Source of the DNA: Pseudomonas sp. MWU13-2100
Lineage (GTDB): Bacteria; Pseudomonadota; Gammaproteobacteria; Pseudomonadales; Pseudomonadaceae
Direction of reading: 5' to 3'
DNA length: 64,000 bases
NCBI RefSeq assembly: GCF_023242365.1
Contig: NZ_JALLIX010000006.1
Location: 1-64,000 of the forward strand
A model generated the notes under the pieces. It had not been told where the DNA came from, did not search any database, and saw only the letters and a list, made by a program, of their open reading frames with translations. How positions within the stretch are numbered: position 1 is the stretch's first letter; every line of letters starts with the position of its first letter. A program made the position numbers and the translations under genes. Below are positions 1 through 7,810 of this stretch, one piece after another.

Positions 1-7
1 TCTCCCC

Positions 8-60
8 TCACAACATCCCCTGTATCAAATCATCGATCACCACCCTGATCTCCCCTCCGG
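8..60 (-). pseudogene. C-terminal remnant of a DUF3077-type gene
   Basis: Read on the minus strand, this stretch encodes a tail ending VVIDDLIQGML followed by a stop. It closely matches the end of the intact DUF3077 protein at 1979-2257 (AVIDDLTQGMLHGAPV). The resemblance fades within about 20 codons, so only the 3' end of a former gene is left, directly downstream of the hipA-like gene. The same reading frame runs on from the hipA stop codon. It may be a relic of recombination that placed the HipBA-like module beside a DUF3077 locus. Confidence 0.5.
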
Positions 61-127
61 CGCAGTTCAGCCGGGAAATCCACGTATCCTCGATCACATA
101 TTTCTTGCGATGATCTGTTTCCGACTG

Positions 128-1354
128 TCACGCCAACAACCGAGCGCCACTCGTTGCCGCGACCGCCGCATCCAACTCAGCCCCCGCAAGGTGTTGGGCA
201 TAGTGTTCCTTCAGATCCTGCTCCCAGTCAGCAACGTCATCGAGAATGACTGCCGCCTCATCTTCAGTGAGGCCGAAATGACGATGATGACTGAGCAGAT
301 TGGATCGACTGAGAAGATGCCCCTGCATACCCACGGACATCGCCAGCGCCTGAGCCGGCCCCTCATCCAGCACCGGCACGACGTCATACATAGGCGCAAG
401 CCGCCAAGCGCCGTCCTGATAGATCACCGCATGGTTACGCGGATGATCATCGCTATTCCCAACCAGGGCGTTGTAGGCCATGCGCCGAAACAGTTCACGC
501 CGATCGAAATCAGATGCGCCACGGCGATACAGCTCGTCAGCCAGTGCAGCGTAGATCCAGCCCTCACTGGCCCGCGAATGCCATTCAGCGTCCAACAAGG
601 TCAACCCACTCATCATGGGAATACGGCGGAACCGCTGCTGCCCCTCAAGCCACTCCCGGTCGAAACGCTCGACCAGCAGCGTGTTGGCATTCTCGCCCCG
701 GTGCAATGCCGTACGGGCCACGTTCAAACCTCTATCCGCAGCGAATGTCATGCAGGCGAACTCGAAGACTGGCAGATCGTAATGGTCGAACTTGTCGCGC
801 GGCTTTGCCAGGATCAGCTTGTGATCGGTGCGAAAGGTACGCTTCGGCCGGGCACCTCCAACAGAGGATCGCTGATCGCGGATTTTCAGTACCTCCAGTT
901 GCTCGGCGGTCAGTTGGCTGTCATAGATCGCCGCACAGACTTCAATGAAGTGGTCCAGGCCTTTGGCCTCCAACATTTTCATCGGTTTCCCGCCGATCCC
1001 CGGCCGAGGTGTACGCTGCTCACCCGCCATGATGTTACCCGCACGGTCCTCGTTGGGAGATCTCAGAAGCAGCTGAATCGGGTCAAGCGGGCCTTGAGTC
1101 GTACGTCGTAGCAAGCGCTCCCCCCAGCCGTCTGGCATAGCGTCGTCAATAAACCCAGGCACTCCACCGTTCTTGCGCACGATGAACTTCCTGTTGGACA
1201 GCGGAAAACGGATCGGATCAGGAACCCAGACGTTTCCCTCCACCGCCTCTGGCGCATAGACAAAAGTGCCCTCTTTCCCGGCCAGGGTGAGCTTGCCCAA
1301 GGTCACCGTCTCACCGGAGACCGGACACTCCATGTAGATGTAGACGCTCGACAT
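128..1354 (-). CDS. hipA: HipA-family serine/threonine kinase toxin
   Basis: This 408-residue protein has the HipA fold order: an N-terminal subdomain (about 1-125) and a catalytic domain. A glycine-rich loop SSVGGARPK lies at 163-171, a likely ATP-binding lysine is K184 (ILAKPRD), the catalytic segment GNSDDHPRN is at 299-307, and the metal-binding aspartate of APMYDV is D324. HipA toxins phosphorylate cytoplasmic targets, GltX in Escherichia coli, and are held in check by a partner HTH antitoxin. The gene starts inside the stop codon of the upstream HTH gene (TGATG), so translation is probably coupled. All catalytic positions are present, so it looks functional. The cellular target cannot be read from sequence. 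Confidence 0.85.
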   Translation of the reverse strand: MSSVYIYMECPVSGETVTLGKLTLAGKEGTFVYAPEAVEGNVWVPDPIRFPLSNRKFIVRKNGGVPGFIDDAMPDGWGERLLRRTTQGPLDPIQLLLRSPNEDRAGNIMAGEQRTPRPGIGGKPMKMLEAKGLDHFIEVCAAIYDSQLTAEQLEVLKIRDQRSSVGGARPKRTFRTDHKLILAKPRDKFDHYDLPVFEFACMTFAADRGLNVARTALHRGENANTLLVERFDREWLEGQQRFRRIPMMSGLTLLDAEWHSRASEGWIYAALADELYRRGASDFDRRELFRRMAYNALVGNSDDHPRNHAVIYQDGAWRLAPMYDVVPVLDEGPAQALAMSVGMQGHLLSRSNLLSHHRHFGLTEDEAAVILDDVADWEQDLKEHYAQHLAGAELDAAVAATSGARLLA

Positions 1355-1677
1355 CAGAATGCCTCGTCACGACTGCGCGGAACCCGCACTCGCTTGGTAC
1401 TGTTTAAAGAAAGCTGCTCGGACTCGAACCCAGGGTCCTCCAGCAGGGCCTGGAACACCCTGTCAGAGATGCCGACCGTGAACAGGACCAGCATGAAGTC
1501 GTGTAGAGAAACCCCCTCGGCTTTGCCCGCTTCGATATGGCGTACCGCGCGTAGGGAGATATCGGCCTGCTCAGCAAGATCAGCCTGCCTGATCCCCATA
1601 CGCAGACGCGCCTCCTTCACCAGCATACCTATACGATAGAGCAATGATGCGCTCTGAACCGGGAAATAGCCTTTCAT
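1354..1677 (-). CDS. hipB: HipB-like HTH antitoxin
   Basis: This 107-residue XRE/Cro-type protein has its helix-turn-helix at about residues 16-70, with the typical IRQADLAEQADISLRAVRHI segment. It precedes and overlaps the hipA-like gene by one base, the usual antitoxin-first order of a HipBA module. It should bind the toxin and repress their shared promoter. The C-terminal tail (SLNSTKRVRVPRSRDEAF) is basic and could contact the kinase. The start is the ATG giving MKGYFPVQ. The upstream 100 bp is AT-rich compared with the surrounding genome, which fits an acquired module. The symbol reflects position and fold; sequence identity to E. coli HipB was not assessed. Confidence 0.75.
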   Translation of the reverse strand: MKGYFPVQSASLLYRIGMLVKEARLRMGIRQADLAEQADISLRAVRHIEAGKAEGVSLHDFMLVLFTVGISDRVFQALLEDPGFESEQLSLNSTKRVRVPRSRDEAF

Positions 1678-1882
1678 AAGATGATACCAAATGAATCCTT
1701 ATGGCAATTAATGTAGCATTTAATGAAATACTATGATCAAAATCTAAAAAATTAAGAATCACGAAAACACACCTTAATCAGCATAAGGTGTCATAAAATG
1801 AGATTCTATTTTTAGATAGCACAGGGAGAGCCCCTTACTCAGGCTCGCCAAGCCAGCACTTTCGCTCGTACAAATGCCCTGT

Positions 1883-1985
1883 GGAGCGAGTTCCGGGCGG
1901 CGTTCCGACGAAGAACGATAGTGCGGTGGGCCCGCCAACACCCACCGCCGGTCTGGACCTCAAACGGACGTCACCTGCCTACACC
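1883..1985. repeat. Intergenic repeat, copy A
   Basis: One of four related degenerate elements in this window (others near 6436, 7650 and 16848). They share a core resembling CGAAGAACGATAACGCGGTG followed by a GCC(C/T)GCC block. Copies A and D also share a downstream GACGTCACC(T/C)GCCTACACC block. Here the element runs up to the stop codon of the DUF3077 gene. The rest of 1678-1882 is AT-rich promoter DNA of the HipBA-like pair with no gene seen. Confidence 0.55.
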
Positions 1986-2257
1986 GGCGCCCCGTGTAAC
2001 ATCCCTTGCGTCAAATCATCAATCACCGCCTTGCCCATCTCGCCTAGGTAATGCGATGCCCAGGCGTAACGTTCGCCGTCGCTTTCCAGAGCAGCATCGA
2101 GGGAAAGTGCTTTGGCGCAATAGAGCAGGAGGGACGCGTGCTCCATGGCTTCCAGAATGGGAACGCCTGGGTTCACACGGAATAGTTCACGACCTTGGGA
2201 GCCGCACTGGGAAAAAGTGATGACACCAAGGGTTTTGCTTGTGGGTGGATTGGTCAT
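1979..2257 (-). CDS. DUF3077 family protein
   Basis: This 92-residue cytoplasmic protein has the features I associate with the Pseudomonas DUF3077 family: an ELFRVNPGVPILEAMEHASLL block, a middle LDAALESDGERYAWASHYL block, and the end AVIDDLTQGML. The family has no established function. A strong Shine-Dalgarno (GGAGGT) lies six bases before the ATG. That site sits inside a preceding 24-codon ORF whose stop overlaps the start (ATGA), so translation is probably coupled. The gene follows a long hairpin-rich leader. Tails of two more members of the family occur in this window at 8-60 and 6531-6621. Confidence 0.8.
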   Translation of the reverse strand: MTNPPTSKTLGVITFSQCGSQGRELFRVNPGVPILEAMEHASLLLYCAKALSLDAALESDGERYAWASHYLGEMGKAVIDDLTQGMLHGAPV

Positions 2258-2328
2258 TGGACACCTCCGGCGTGGACCCGGGTGCCGAGGGTTAGAACAT
2301 GCAAAGTCGACCCATCAAAAACGCTCAT
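2254..2328 (-). CDS. Short leader ORF coupled to the DUF3077 gene
   Basis: A 24-codon ORF (MSVFDGSTLHVL... ending HAGGVQ) starts at an ATG with a good AGGAGT ribosome site seven bases upstream. It ends by overlapping the DUF3077 start as ATGA. The codons at its end (GCC GGA GGT GTC CAA TGA) also form the Shine-Dalgarno of the downstream gene, so ribosomes on the short ORF would deliver or expose that site. It may be a regulatory leader peptide or a small functional protein. There is no homology evidence. The reading frame is open further upstream but the ATG at 2328 is the best supported start. Confidence 0.5.
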   Translation of the reverse strand: MSVFDGSTLHVLTLGTRVHAGGVQ

Positions 2329-2640
2329 ACGCAGGACTCCTAATGTGAGGGAGCTACCACGTTCGTTTCCAGGCGAATGGGTGGCAGCTGTACGCAGGCT
2401 GGAAACCGGGACAATAGGAAAACCCGGCAGACCCAAGGGCCTCCCGCGCACAGCCGCCATAACACGCAGAGACTGGCACAAAAAAGCACCAGCAGTCGTG
2501 ATGAATGGTGGCGCCTATGCGCCCATTGTTCCACAGGTTTCCAGGCCCGGTCGCTGAATTGGCAGCGACAGGGAAAAGGTAGCGCGCACAGTAGGGAGCC
2601 GCAATGTGAGTGGCGGAGGTATGTAAGTCGAAAAATTTCA
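2329..2640 (-). ncRNA. Candidate structured leader RNA upstream of the DUF3077 gene
   Basis: On the minus strand this ~300-base stretch has no convincing gene but contains several hairpins: GTCGCTG with CAGCGAC at 2550-2569, GGCGC with GCGCC at about 2509-2523, and CCGGG with CCCGG at 2406-2427. My recollection is that long leaders of this kind precede DUF3077/DUF6124-type genes in many Pseudomonas genomes, but that was not checked. It could be a cis-regulatory leader or a separate small RNA. Apart from this, 2641-2918 holds no gene that I can see. Confidence 0.35.
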
Positions 2641-2918
2641 GTCGGCATAGAAGATCGTTCACAGCCCCAAGCTAGATGGCGATCTACCCGAAGTGCATTA
2701 CGATCATTCAGGGATGACGTCTTGGGCTGCGGCAAAATAAATCCGTCATCATTTCCATTGACCGCGAGATTCTAAAATCGCCAGCCGGACAATATGTCCA
2801 TGTCCTGCTTTATTCCCAAATCGCATGAATCATATGCCCCGCCGCGACGTTCCGCAGCCCCGCCAAGAGCAGCAAGATAGCCCCAGCACTCTTGCTGACC
2901 CACTCAAGGAAAACTGCG

Positions 2919-3473
2919 ATGACCACTTTCACTCGTTACACACTCGACACTGCCCCTGCTGCCTCCAAGCCCATTCTGGAAGCCGTGCAGAAAGCCTTCA
3001 GCTTCGTACCGAACCTGCAAGGCAACATGGCTGAATCGCCAGAGCTGCTGGCCGGTTACAGCCAACTCTGGGACCTGTTCGGCAAGAGCACCCTCACCCC
3101 GCACGAACAGCAGGTCGTGTACCTGACCTCCAACTTCGAAAACAACTGCCACTACTGCATGGCCGGGCATACCACCCTGGCCAAGATGATCGAGATGGCG
3201 CCCGAGGTCATTGCCGCTCTGCGCGCCGGCAGCGTCATTCCGGATGCTCGCCTGGAAGCCTTGCATGTGTTCGCCACGGCGGTCGTGCGTGATCGCGGCT
3301 TCGTCAACGACGCCGGTATCGAAGCCTTCCTGGCTGCCGGTTTCACGCGGCGCAACGTGCTGGAGGTGGTACTGGGCGTCGCCACCAAGGTCATGAGCAA
3401 CTACACCAACCATCTGGTGCACACCCAGCTCGATCCGTTCATGAAAGGCAACGAATGGACCAAGCCAGCCTGA
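2919..3473 (+). CDS. Carboxymuconolactone decarboxylase (AhpD-like) family protein
   Basis: This 184-residue protein has the AhpD-like redox motif NNCHYCMAGH with C77, C80 and H84. This is the CXXCxxxH pattern of the peroxidase-linked branch of the CMD family rather than of true decarboxylases. Such proteins reduce peroxiredoxin systems or handle electrophiles in the cytoplasm. The ATG at 2919 gives MTTFTRYTLD and is preceded by AAGGA; open frame upstream lacks family character. It lies 58 bp before an SDR gene in the same direction, with a LysR gene beyond, and a peroxiredoxin converges on the cluster. A redox or xenobiotic role is inferred from this context. Confidence 0.8.
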   Translation: MTTFTRYTLDTAPAASKPILEAVQKAFSFVPNLQGNMAESPELLAGYSQLWDLFGKSTLTPHEQQVVYLTSNFENNCHYCMAGHTTLAKMIEMAPEVIAALRAGSVIPDARLEALHVFATAVVRDRGFVNDAGIEAFLAAGFTRRNVLEVVLGVATKVMSNYTNHLVHTQLDPFMKGNEWTKPA

Positions 3474-3531
3474 AACCTGCCTTCGGCCTTCACTCGGCCA
3501 GCCCCTGCACGGGCTGGTCCCAGGAGCACTC

Positions 3532-4254
3532 ATGAACAAGCGAAGCTTTTTGATCACCGGCGCCAGCAAGGGCATCGGCCTGGCGTTGGCACAGACACTG
3601 GCAAACACGGGTCACCGCGTCGTGGGCATCGCCCGGCACGCTGAGGGTGTCGATTTCCCCGGCATTTTGGTACCGGTTGACCTGGGAGATCGCAAGGCGA
3701 CCGAACAGGCCTTGGCGACGTTAACCCAGCAGTATGCTTTCGACGGGCTGGTGAATAACGTCGGTCTGGTTCGCCCGCAGGTGCTGGGTGAAGTGGATCT
3801 GGACGATTTCGATGCCGTGATGCGGGTGAATCTGCACTCGGCGCTTCTGGCCACTCAGGCGCTGCTGCCCGGTATGCGCGAGCGTCAATGGGGCCGGATC
3901 GTCAACATCTCCAGCCTGACCGTACTGGGCATTACCCATCGCACCGCCTATGCCGCCGCCAAGGCCGCGCTCATCAGTTTTACCCGGTCGTGGGCACTGG
4001 AACTGGCCACGACGGGTATCACCGTCAACGCCGTTGCCCCTGGGCCGACCGAGACCGAACTGTTCCGCGCGAACAATCCGCTCGGCAGTGAAGGTGAAGC
4101 CCGCTACCTCTCAGGCATCCCTCTGCGGCGCTTCGGCCAACCCGAAGAGATAGCAGCAGCCATCGCCTTCCTGCTTTACGAAAGCAGCGGTTTCATCACC
4201 GGCCAGACGCTGTTCGTCGACGGTGGCGCATCAATCGGCAAAGCCGCATTCTAG
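3532..4254 (+). CDS. SDR family oxidoreductase
   Basis: This classical short-chain dehydrogenase/reductase of 240 residues has the nucleotide motif TGASKGIG at 9-16, NNVG at 75-78, the catalytic Ser at about 127, and Tyr140/Lys144 in YAAAK. The PGP(T)ET segment after the active site is also present. It should carry out NAD(P)-dependent oxidation or reduction of a carbonyl or alcohol, with an unknown substrate. It is probably cotranscribed with the CMD-family gene. A strong terminator follows at 4299-4332. Confidence 0.88.
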   Translation: MNKRSFLITGASKGIGLALAQTLANTGHRVVGIARHAEGVDFPGILVPVDLGDRKATEQALATLTQQYAFDGLVNNVGLVRPQVLGEVDLDDFDAVMRVNLHSALLATQALLPGMRERQWGRIVNISSLTVLGITHRTAYAAAKAALISFTRSWALELATTGITVNAVAPGPTETELFRANNPLGSEGEARYLSGIPLRRFGQPEEIAAAIAFLLYESSGFITGQTLFVDGGASIGKAAF

Positions 4255-4298
4255 CCAGGGTTGCGTTGCGCACGCCTTGTTGAGATAAACCACCCGCC

Positions 4299-4332
4299 GC
4301 GAGCGAAGCCCCCTGCTTCGCTCGCTTTTTTT
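4299..4332 (+). terminator. Rho-independent terminator after the SDR gene
   Basis: A perfect 11-bp stem (GCGAGCGAAGC with GCTTCGCTCGC) with a 5-base loop is followed by seven T residues. It closes the CMD/SDR unit and separates it from the LysR gene 34 bases downstream. Confidence 0.9.
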
Positions 4333-4366
4333 GCTATGAGTTTTTAACTGTTTCAGGTGGAACGAC

Positions 4367-5254
4367 ATGGATCGATTGGCAGCAATGGAAACCTTTGTCT
4401 GCGTGCTCGAAGCGGGGTCGTTTTCCGCGGCGGCGCGGCGCCTCAACCTCGGCCAGCCCGCGGTATCGAAAACCATCGCACAACTCGAAGATCGCCTTGG
4501 CGTGCGGCTATTGCTGCGCTCTACTCGCGGGCTTACACCGACCGAAGCCGGCACCGCCTACTACGAACGTGCCAAGCGTGCCATCGAGGAAGCCCACGAA
4601 GCCGACCTCGCCGCACGCGGTGCGGGCAGCGGCCTGCACGGCACCTTGCGGATCTGTGCGGCGGTGACCTTCGCGCGTCTGCATGTGCTGCCGTACCTGG
4701 GAGCGTTCCTCGATGCACACCCCGAGCTGAACATCGATATCGTTCTGGATGACCGCACCGTCAATCTCGTCGAGGAAGGCATCGATGTTGCCTTGCGTAT
4801 GGGAGCGTTAGCCGACTCCAACCTGATCGCCCGCAAGATCGGTGAATGTCAGCGGCTGGTGCTGGCCACCCCGGCTTACGTGCTAGCCCATGGCAAACCT
4901 TGCAACCCTACTGATCTGGCGCAACACCAAGCGGTCGTTTTCGCCCAGGCAGGCGGCGGTGAGCACTGGGCCTTCAAACAGGGCAGCACGGTGCAGTCGG
5001 TGACGGTCAGCGGGCGGGTACGGGTCAGTGCGGCGGAGGGTGTGCGGGCAGCGGTGCTGGGGAGTCTGGGCGTAGCCTTGACGTCCCAATGGATGTTCGC
5101 AGAAGAACTGGCCAAAGGCGAAGTGGTACCCCTGCTGGAGGATTGGCAGTTGCCGCCGCTGGATCTGTGGGCGGTGTTTCCTACCGGGCGCCTGGCCAGT
5201 GCCAAGGCGCGGGCATTCGTTGATTTCGTCGCGGGCTTGATGAACCAACAATAA
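4367..5254 (+). CDS. LysR family transcriptional regulator
   Basis: This 295-residue protein has an N-terminal winged HTH (about 1-60, with SFSAAARRLNLGQPAVSKTI) and a LysR substrate-binding domain (about 90-290) of the CrgA/DsdC-like group. It lies just downstream of the CMD/SDR pair in the same direction but behind a strong terminator, so it has its own promoter in the short gap. It may regulate the preceding genes or the convergent peroxiredoxin. The inducer is unknown. Confidence 0.88.
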   Translation: MDRLAAMETFVCVLEAGSFSAAARRLNLGQPAVSKTIAQLEDRLGVRLLLRSTRGLTPTEAGTAYYERAKRAIEEAHEADLAARGAGSGLHGTLRICAAVTFARLHVLPYLGAFLDAHPELNIDIVLDDRTVNLVEEGIDVALRMGALADSNLIARKIGECQRLVLATPAYVLAHGKPCNPTDLAQHQAVVFAQAGGGEHWAFKQGSTVQSVTVSGRVRVSAAEGVRAAVLGSLGVALTSQWMFAEELAKGEVVPLLEDWQLPPLDLWAVFPTGRLASAKARAFVDFVAGLMNQQ

Positions 5255-5257
5255 GCT

Positions 5258-5277
5258 AGGCCGCCCGAAGGCGGCCT
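5258..5277. terminator. Bidirectional hairpin between LysR and peroxiredoxin genes
   Basis: The sequence GGCCGCC-CGAA-GGCGGCC forms a stable tetraloop hairpin in the 37-bp gap between two convergent genes. There is no long T tract on either side, so termination may be weak or Rho-assisted. Confidence 0.6.
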
Positions 5278-5291
5278 TGAGGGACTCGATA

Positions 5292-5948
5292 TCAACCGCG
5301 CAATGCAGGCAGCAACTCAGTGGGCTCTGGACGCAGCGTGTAATCGGGATTCACCTCCGCGTACAGAATGATGCCGTCCTGGCCGATGACGAAACGACCC
5401 GGCATCGGCAAGGTCCAGCTCTGATCACCGTTGATGACCGGCAGGTTGTTGCCCAGGCTCAGATAGAGTTCAACCAGGTAGTCCGGCAGTTTGAACCGCA
5501 GGCCGAAAGCAGCCGCTACTTCATTGCCGCTGTCGCTGAGGATCGGAAACCCCAGGCCGTTTTGACGTTGCGATTTGCGGCTGTTGGCTTGGCTCTGCGG
5601 CGAAATCGCCACCAGGCTGGCACCGCGCTCCTGAAAGGCCGGAAGTGCCTGCTCCAGCGCTTGCAGCTCCATGTTGCAGTACGGGCACCAGACGCCACGA
5701 TAAAAGCTGATCACCAGCGGCCCGCGCGCCAGCAGTTCCGCCGACGACACCAGATTGCCCTGAGCATCAGGCAGGCTGAATAGCGGCGCCATATCACCGG
5801 CCTTGAGCGCACGCTCGGCCTGGCCGCTGGCGATCAGCTCGGCAGTGGCCCGCTGCATCACGGCATGCACGGGTGCCGGAGCATTGTAGGGCGGTTTGCC
5901 GGCAACGAAGTCGGCCTTGAAAGCATCCAGTTTGGCTTGAAGGGTCAT
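5292..5948 (-). CDS. Peroxiredoxin-like (AhpC/TSA family) protein
   Basis: This 218-residue thioredoxin-fold protein has a redoxin domain at about 50-210. The active-site region FYRGVWCPYCNMEL contains C88 and C91. The CPYC arrangement belongs to the peroxiredoxin-like group that resembles thioredoxin. It should reduce peroxides with thiols in the cytoplasm; no signal peptide is present. The ATG start is followed by MTLQAKLDAFKADF, a typical helical N-terminus for this group. It converges on the LysR gene and may share redox control with the AhpD-like protein at 2919. Confidence 0.85.
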   Translation of the reverse strand: MTLQAKLDAFKADFVAGKPPYNAPAPVHAVMQRATAELIASGQAERALKAGDMAPLFSLPDAQGNLVSSAELLARGPLVISFYRGVWCPYCNMELQALEQALPAFQERGASLVAISPQSQANSRKSQRQNGLGFPILSDSGNEVAAAFGLRFKLPDYLVELYLSLGNNLPVINGDQSWTLPMPGRFVIGQDGIILYAEVNPDYTLRPEPTELLPALRG

Positions 5949-6126
5949 GAGTATTTCCTCGGTAAGTTGATGTCTCGAGACTCATGATCGCGACATCGCC
6001 GCTCGCCCAGTAGAGAGCTGGCCTGCATAGGAAATATGCCCATCAGGAATGCCCTTCACGACTCACCTTGCGCAAGCGATGCCTATTCCAGCCGGGAATG
6101 TAGTGGTCTAATGAAACCGGACACCC

Positions 6127-6148
6127 ATTTAAAAGCATCATTTTAAAT
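6127..6148. repeat. Perfect 8-bp inverted repeat
   Basis: ATTTAAAA and TTTTAAAT are separated by six bases, right at the point where the truncated HNH reading frame begins. Upstream bases TGAAACCGGACACCC are reminiscent of insertion-sequence ends, but no transposase is present. It may be a scar of mobile element activity or a small terminator. Confidence 0.35.
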
Positions 6149-6358
6149 GTGGCACTCCACGCATTGCTGGACGAAGGCTTGATTTCGTTCACCGACCAGG
6201 GCGATCTTTTGGTAGCGAATGACTTGAGCCAAGCGGACGCATCTGTGTTCGGCGTGGATGTTCCATTGCGTGTTTCCTTTCATCCAAATGCCATCCAATA
6301 CATCCAACACCACCGGCTCACGACATTCCAAGGTGGACCTTGCGCGCTGAAGAGATAG
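6149..6358 (+). pseudogene. C-terminal fragment of an HNH endonuclease-like gene
   Basis: The frame reads ALHALLDEGLISFTDQGDLL, then FGVDVPLRVSFHPNAIQYI, ending at a stop at 6358. I recognise this as the segment after the HNH core in HNH_2-type putative restriction endonucleases, where LHHALFDAGLISF is usual. The nuclease core and everything before it are missing, and the second histidine of the LHH motif is lost. The 5' break coincides with the inverted repeat at 6127-6148. It is not expected to be functional. Confidence 0.55.
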
Positions 6359-6435
6359 CTATCAGTTGAGTCCTGCTCGCAGTGAATAGAAATCCAGCGG
6401 CTCCCAGCGTGTATCCCGACGTGAGGCACCGCAAT

Positions 6436-6490
6436 CCTGTAGGAGCCGGCTTGCTGGCGATGAACGATAACGCGGTGAGCCTGCCGTGCG
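6436..6490. repeat. Intergenic repeat, copy B
   Basis: This copy has TGTAGGAGCCGGCTTGCTGG followed by the shared AACGATAACGCGGTGAGCCTG core. It lies next to a DUF3077 tail (6531-6621), as copy A lies next to the intact DUF3077 gene. The first part resembles the REP-like sequences common between Pseudomonas genes. Confidence 0.6.
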
Positions 6491-6530
6491 CCGCCGCCAA
6501 TCTCGACATCAATCGAAGATCGCCCGGTCC

Positions 6531-6621
6531 TTACGCCCTCTCCCCGCGCAACATCCCCTGCGTCAAATCATCAACGACCGCCCAGTATTCCAACCCGGCC
6601 TCTCGCGCCCATTGCCGGTGC
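6531..6621 (-). pseudogene. C-terminal remnant of a DUF3077-type gene
   Basis: The minus-strand frame ends EYWAVVDDLTQGMLRGERA and a stop, again matching the tail of the intact family member at 1979-2257. The upstream part of the gene is replaced by a cytochrome c-like fragment. This is the third DUF3077 3' end in the first 7 kb of the window. Confidence 0.5.
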
Positions 6622-6804
6622 CTATTTCGCCCCGAGTGTCGCAATGTAATGGGCGACAGAGACGACATCTTCATCAGGCAGTGAATGGATGACCTGCTTC
6701 ATCAGGCCGACACGCGGGCGCTGCTCGGTCTGTTGAAGCACCTTGAGCTGGCGAATCATGTAATAGGCGTGTTGACCTGCCAGGCGCGGAAACTGCCCCA
6801 GCAA
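6622..6804 (-). pseudogene. C-terminal fragment of a class I cytochrome c
   Basis: The 60-residue frame reads FPRLAGQHAYYMIRQLKVLQ and ends DEDVVSVAHYIATLGAK. This is the C-terminal half of a cytochrome c4/c553-type domain (LAGQ, a missing-methionine region and the SDEDVxAVAxYI helix). The heme-binding CXXCH half is absent, and an in-frame stop occurs just upstream. It lies between two other remnants and is very unlikely to make a heme protein. Confidence 0.6.
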
Positions 6805-7012
6805 CAGTGCCTTGCGCTATGATCGATTTATCGGCGCTCGACGGGAGACTGCCATGCCGATGATCTCAGCGTGCCGCCTACACACATGCAATTGACCGCC
6901 CCCCCGCGTCTGGGCGAACTGGACTTCGCCAGGTACCGTCTGTCAGTGCACCTTGCCGGTTCTTGCAGTCCGTGACCAACGGCGTATCAAACACAATGAG
7001 GAGCGCCGGGTG

Positions 7013-7555
7013 ATGAAGCAGATGAACATCGGCAAAGCATTCACACTGATGGAGTCAGGCCCGGTTGTCTTCGTCACCACCCATGATGCTGAAAAGAACA
7101 ACATAATGACCATCTCGTGGACCATGGTGATGGGCTTTACGCCGATATTTGCCATAACCACCGGCCCCTGGAATTACTCATACGCCGCGCTTCGCAATAC
7201 CAGGGAATGTGTCATTTCAATCCCCACTGTGGATCTGATCGATCAAGTGGTTGGTGTCGGGATATGTTCCGGCGCCGATACCGACAAATTTGTAAAATTC
7301 GGACTGACGCCTGTGACAGGGAAGCATGTCAGGTCACCCTTGATCAAGGAGTGCCTGGCCAATATCGAATGCAAAGTTATCGATATCATCGAGAAGCACA
7401 ATATCGTTGTCCTCGAAGGCATCGCTGCGTACTTCGATAGCTCACGAAAAGAGACGCGAACTATTCATGCCGTGGGTGATGGCACCTTCATCGTCGACGG
7501 ACGTAAATTGAATCGAAGAAAAATGATGGCATCGAAGCTTCCAGAGGGTGTCTAG
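7013..7555 (+). CDS. Flavin reductase-like (FMN-binding split barrel) protein
   Basis: This 180-residue protein fits the flavin reductase-like domain: early PVVFVTTHDAEKNNIMTISW, TGPWNYSYAALRNTRECVISIP, and a final GTFIVDGRKLNRRKMM. Such proteins bind FMN and often reduce flavin or act as small NAD(P)H-flavin enzymes. The ATG at 7013 has a GAGGAG ribosome site and is preferred over the upstream in-frame positions. The gene stands alone between remnants, is less GC-rich than the core genes, and was probably acquired horizontally. The substrate is unknown. Confidence 0.8.
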   Translation: MKQMNIGKAFTLMESGPVVFVTTHDAEKNNIMTISWTMVMGFTPIFAITTGPWNYSYAALRNTRECVISIPTVDLIDQVVGVGICSGADTDKFVKFGLTPVTGKHVRSPLIKECLANIECKVIDIIEKHNIVVLEGIAAYFDSSRKETRTIHAVGDGTFIVDGRKLNRRKMMASKLPEGV

Positions 7556-7810
7556 GGTCTGCGTGCGACAAGTGCCCGGTCCACATCCCGAGGCGCGGTA
7601 CACCACGCTTGCTCAAGGCGTCCGGTCAAGGTAAGCGGTTTCACGCTAACGGCAGCGTACCGACGAAGAACAAAAGTGCGCTGAGCCCGCCGACCGCCCA
7701 GCACAAACCATTGGCCGAAGCGGCTGCAATATCGCCAGCCACCCTGGTTTGCTCAACAATGAACGATCGCTTAACCTTTTCATATGAGCATTCGATCTCT
7801 GGACAGCACC
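7556..7810. repeat. Intergenic DNA with repeat copy C
   Basis: Bases 7650-7700 contain CCGACGAAGAAC then AAGTGCGCTGAGCCCGCC, a degenerate copy of the element seen at 1883, 6436 and 16848. No gene is apparent in the rest of this stretch. Confidence 0.45.

Noticed and set aside
2377..2775. Overlapping 100-130 codon frames on both strands of the DUF3077 leader
   Set aside because: Several frames are open at once, with no ribosome sites or family traits, and the hairpin content fits a structured RNA better.
6105..6126. Possible insertion sequence end
   Set aside because: The GGTCTAATGAAACCGGACACC-like bases look familiar, but no transposase, paired terminal repeat or target duplication could be found.
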